Positions 61,483-64,000 of a stretch of DNA of 64,000 nucleotides are shown here, piece by piece. The DNA comes from Nemophila menziesii (taxonomy: Eukaryota > Streptophyta > Magnoliopsida > Boraginales > Hydrophyllaceae): positions 6,635,840 to 6,699,839 of the forward strand of contig JARWIR010000011.1 of NCBI GenBank assembly GCA_029959085.1. The letters run 5' to 3'. How positions within the stretch are numbered: the stretch's first letter is position 1; every line of letters starts with the position of its first letter. Under the pieces are notes generated by a model. That model was not told the DNA's origin. It did not search any database and saw only the letters and a list, made by a program, of their open reading frames with translations. Position numbers and translations under genes: made by a program.

Positions 61483-63565
61483 GATTTATTAATTATTCTT
61501 TGGGGCAAGTAAAATATTAATTTGTTTTTTTGGATCATTGACCCTTAAAAAAATATGTACACCTTATAAATAAAAAATTTAATTAAAATTTTAATATTAA
61601 ATTTTATTATATTATTTAAAACAACAAATTGTGTCTTAATATATAAATGTTATTTCTGAAATATCTTAATTAAATAATAACATAAAAAACTCAAAATATG
61701 AAATTGCATGTTTATATACGTAGCTAATGAATGATACATTTTTTAAGAGAGTCAAAATTTTGACTCTTAAATACAAATTGGGTGAATTCCCTAGAGGGTA
61801 TTGTTGATCATCTTGGCAAATCCTTTCACAAGATCAAAAGAGCAAACTTTGTATGATAAGGTGTTGAGAAATATTAGAACTGAACTAAAGAAAAAGATAT
61901 ATTGTGAATATATTTTTTGTATATCCAAAACTAGTTTAGTATAATAGAAATATTTTAATGTATATATAATTTTAAGAAGTAAATAGTAGAATTGGAGACG
62001 TGGGTATTATATGTTCATTAAATAAATTTTTTTTTATTGAATATATTTTTATAAAATAAAGATTTTAGTAGTACATAATGTTATAAATATAATTTTATTG
62101 TTAATAGTTCCAAAAAAAATCTTTAACTAAAACGAGAAAAGAAAAAAAGGATATGTGTATTATTGTTTTATTCTGGGTGAAATGATTATATTATTTCAAG
62201 AGGAATTCTATACAAGACATAAGTGTGTATTGGTGAGTATTACATCAAAATAAAATAGAGCTTATGAGTTGTGGTGTCTCAAGAAAACCTTATAAAAGTT
62301 ATATAAAGGATGAGCTTACTTGCTATCATTATCATAAGAGGGGTCATATTAAACCTAAATTCCAAAAAATTTTCAAAATAAAGCTAATGAAAACATTAAT
62401 GCAACATTGGTTGATGATAGCTCAAACCAAAGTGATGACAAAGAGCATGTAGCCAACTGTGTTTCTTTCATGGCAACTTAAGAAGAAGAAGACGAGATAA
62501 AGTTTAAATCTAACTTATGTTTATCTTAAGATCAATTAGACGATGGTATTAAAAATCTTATGATTTTTTACGTGATTACAAACACTCTCTTAAATCAAAC
62601 AAAAAACCAAATATTTGAAAACTTTTTACAAATATTTTAGGAAACAATGTTGAGTTTGATGATAATAACTCTATCATTTTTTATAACAATAAGTTTATCC
62701 ACAATTCACATAAAAAACTTTAATTATGACATTTAGGCTTTAATATACTTGAATATTTAGGTTACTTTAATAACACATAATTCCTTCTATTTTAAAAAAA
62801 AAATACAATTATTAATTATTCATTAAATCTAATTGAAAATTTATCAAACTTTTGTATAAAACTAATTGTTAATTACACTACATGTCATTTTATAATGTAC
62901 AACCAACAAACAAATATTATATAAAAATCCATGCACGTTGATTTTGATGAAGGAAATTCTTTTAAAAGAAAGTGAAAAAATATAGAAGTTGAATATACCA
63001 AGTTCCATCAACTTGAAGAAGAAGTAGAACCTATTATATCATAACCTTAAATTTATTCTGACATTCAAACTATTAATGAGAAGAATGATGAAACTCCCAA
63101 AGAACTTCATAGAAGTAGGAACAATGTTAGAGGACTTTTGCTAAATTTAATACTTGGTGATCCAAGTAAAGGGCTAAGAACACATTCAACTCTTAATGAT
63201 TTGTGTTCTCATTGTACTTTCTTGTCTAAATTCAGACCGAAGAATAACAAATAAGATCTACTTGATGATCATCTGGTAAATGCAATGCATGAAGAGTTTA
63301 TAACGATTTTATAAGGATTTTGATACGAGTATGCATAGTAAATTCCAATTGCACATGATTGGAGAATTTAACTTCTTCCTTAGACTAAAAATAAAGAAAA
63401 TGGAAGATGGGATCTGTCTCAACCAAGCTAAATAAGCCAAAGATCTTTTTAAGAAGTTTGAACTTACTAATTCCAAGTGGGTTGGAATTCCCATAAGGAA
63501 ACATCCACAACTCTTGATAAACAAGAATAAAAGGTAACGATGTTGATGAGAAGACGTACTTAGCA
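61483..63565 (+). repeat. Satellite monomer 17 (c/b hybrid, 2,083 bp)
   Basis: Starts as type c (GTTTTTTTGG, AACTTTGTATG, KPKFQKIFKIK; gag remnant 62,264-62,452). Its pol end mixes type b (TTAATGAGAAG) with features of its own (AGTAGGAACAATG, CTAAATTTAATACTTGG). RT to 63,524. Confidence 0.9.
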
Positions 63566-64000
63566 GATTAATTAATTATTCTTTGGGGCAAGTAAAATAT
63601 TAATTTGTTTTTTTGGATCATTGACCCTTAAAAAAATATGTACACCTTATAAATAAAAAATTTAATTAAAATTTTAATATTAAATTTTATTATATTATTT
63701 AAAACAACAAATTGTGTCTTAATATATAAATGTTATTTCTGAAATATCTTAATTAAATAATAACATAAAAAAACTCAAAATATGAAATTGCATGTTTATA
63801 TACGTAGCTAATGAATGATACATTTTTTAAGAGAGTCAAAATTTTGACTCTTAAATATAAATTGGGTGAATTCCCTAGAGGGTATTGTTGATCATCTTGG
63901 CAAATCCTTTCACAAGATCAAAAGAGGAAACTTTGTATGATAAGGTGTTGAGAAATATTAGAACTGAACTAAAAAAAAAGATATATTGTGAATATATTTT
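63566..64000 (+). repeat. Satellite monomer 18 (partial, cut by window end)
   Basis: First 435 bp of a unit starting like type c (TTTGTTTTTTTGGATC, AACTTTGTATGATAAGG). Shows the array continues beyond the window. Confidence 0.9.

Larger units (their letters stand above)
27548..64000 (+). repeat. Copia-derived tandem satellite array, about 2.08-kb monomers
   Basis: The array is head-to-tail and runs beyond the window end. Monomer starts, taken at the RT-to-P junction GATTAATTAATTATTCTTTG, fall at 28,242; 30,323; 32,404; 34,485; 36,571; 38,654; 40,736; 42,815; 44,891; 46,971; 49,040; 51,123; 53,204; 55,273; 57,355; 59,437; 61,483 and 63,566. That gives 17 full and two partial monomers. Each holds P, a gag remnant, a filler of about 200 bp, an integrase/RT linker and an RT C-terminal piece. 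Similarity between monomers is very high by eye. No spacer or foreign insertion interrupts it. All open frames inside (62-72 codons plus, 71 and 78 codons minus) are remnants or shadows. Confidence 0.95.

Noticed and set aside
33184..62452. Repeated 62-codon plus-strand frames as a family of small genes
   Set aside because: They are the first-knuckle region of decayed copia Gag running out of frame at an A-run. Zinc ligands are lost, and their conservation is explained by recent tandem amplification.
27985..63524. Repeated 71- and 78-codon minus-strand frames as genes
   Set aside because: They begin at TTG or another non-ATG codon and lie antisense to a copia RT C-terminal piece that is recognisable on the plus strand; they are shadows.
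27548..64000. CRISPR array or rDNA spacer
   Set aside because: The repeat unit is 2 kb with no spacer structure, and contains copia fragments but no rRNA sequence.
27548..64000. Claim that this is the centromere
   Set aside because: The higher-order structure is suggestive, but nothing in the sequence shows centromere function; that needs CENH3 mapping.

Overview
The window looks like repeat-rich nuclear DNA from a flowering plant, probably a eudicot. It is very A+T-rich, and every recognisable piece is plant-type: decayed Ty1/copia gag, protease and reverse transcriptase (RT), the 3' end of an L1-like LINE, a Mutator-like element, a tRNA-derived SINE, and remnants of a Mediator MED15-like gene. 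I see no intact host gene, rRNA, true tRNA or CRISPR. All the longer open frames are decayed transposon pieces, frame shadows of them, or translations of simple repeats.

Layout. Positions 1-6,300 hold a copia gag-protease remnant (about 475-1,500), a LINE C-terminal remnant (about 2,313-3,075) and a broken MED15-like exon series (about 5,058-5,783). From 6,300 to 27,050 a composite unit is repeated. In order it carries a fold-back array of short inverted motifs, an unrecognised exon-like fragment, a conserved non-coding block (called P here), decayed copia gag, and flanking sequence (called F). In copies 2 and 3 a Mutator-like element sits in F, and copy 2 ends with an RT fragment. I call the copies U1 (about 6,318-11,842), U2 (11,843-20,000) and U3 (20,005-27,050); U0 is the partial one at the window start.

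From 27,548 to the window end lies one uninterrupted head-to-tail tandem array: 17 full monomers of about 2.08 kb (range 2,046-2,086) plus a partial monomer at each side. Each monomer is P + gag remnant + about 200 bp filler + integrase/RT linker + RT C-terminal piece, fused with the protease, most of integrase and the RT catalytic core missing. The monomer is therefore a satellite built from a broken retrotransposon. Monomers 10-12 and 13-15 form two copies of a 6,233-bp trimeric higher-order repeat. An older four-monomer pattern (3-6) is repeated with one monomer missing (7-9). Monomers 16 and 17 are hybrids that look like unequal exchange products.

Relative history readable here: the Mutator-like element entered F after U0 and U1 had separated from the U2/U3 lineage, because U0 and U1 keep empty sites. 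U2 and U3 were then duplicated with it inside. The SINE entered only U2, since U3 keeps the empty site. The tandem array abuts U3. Nothing here works as a pathway; the interest lies in how the repeats were built and are being homogenised. All comparisons were made by eye, so boundaries are accurate to tens of bases except where exact positions are given.
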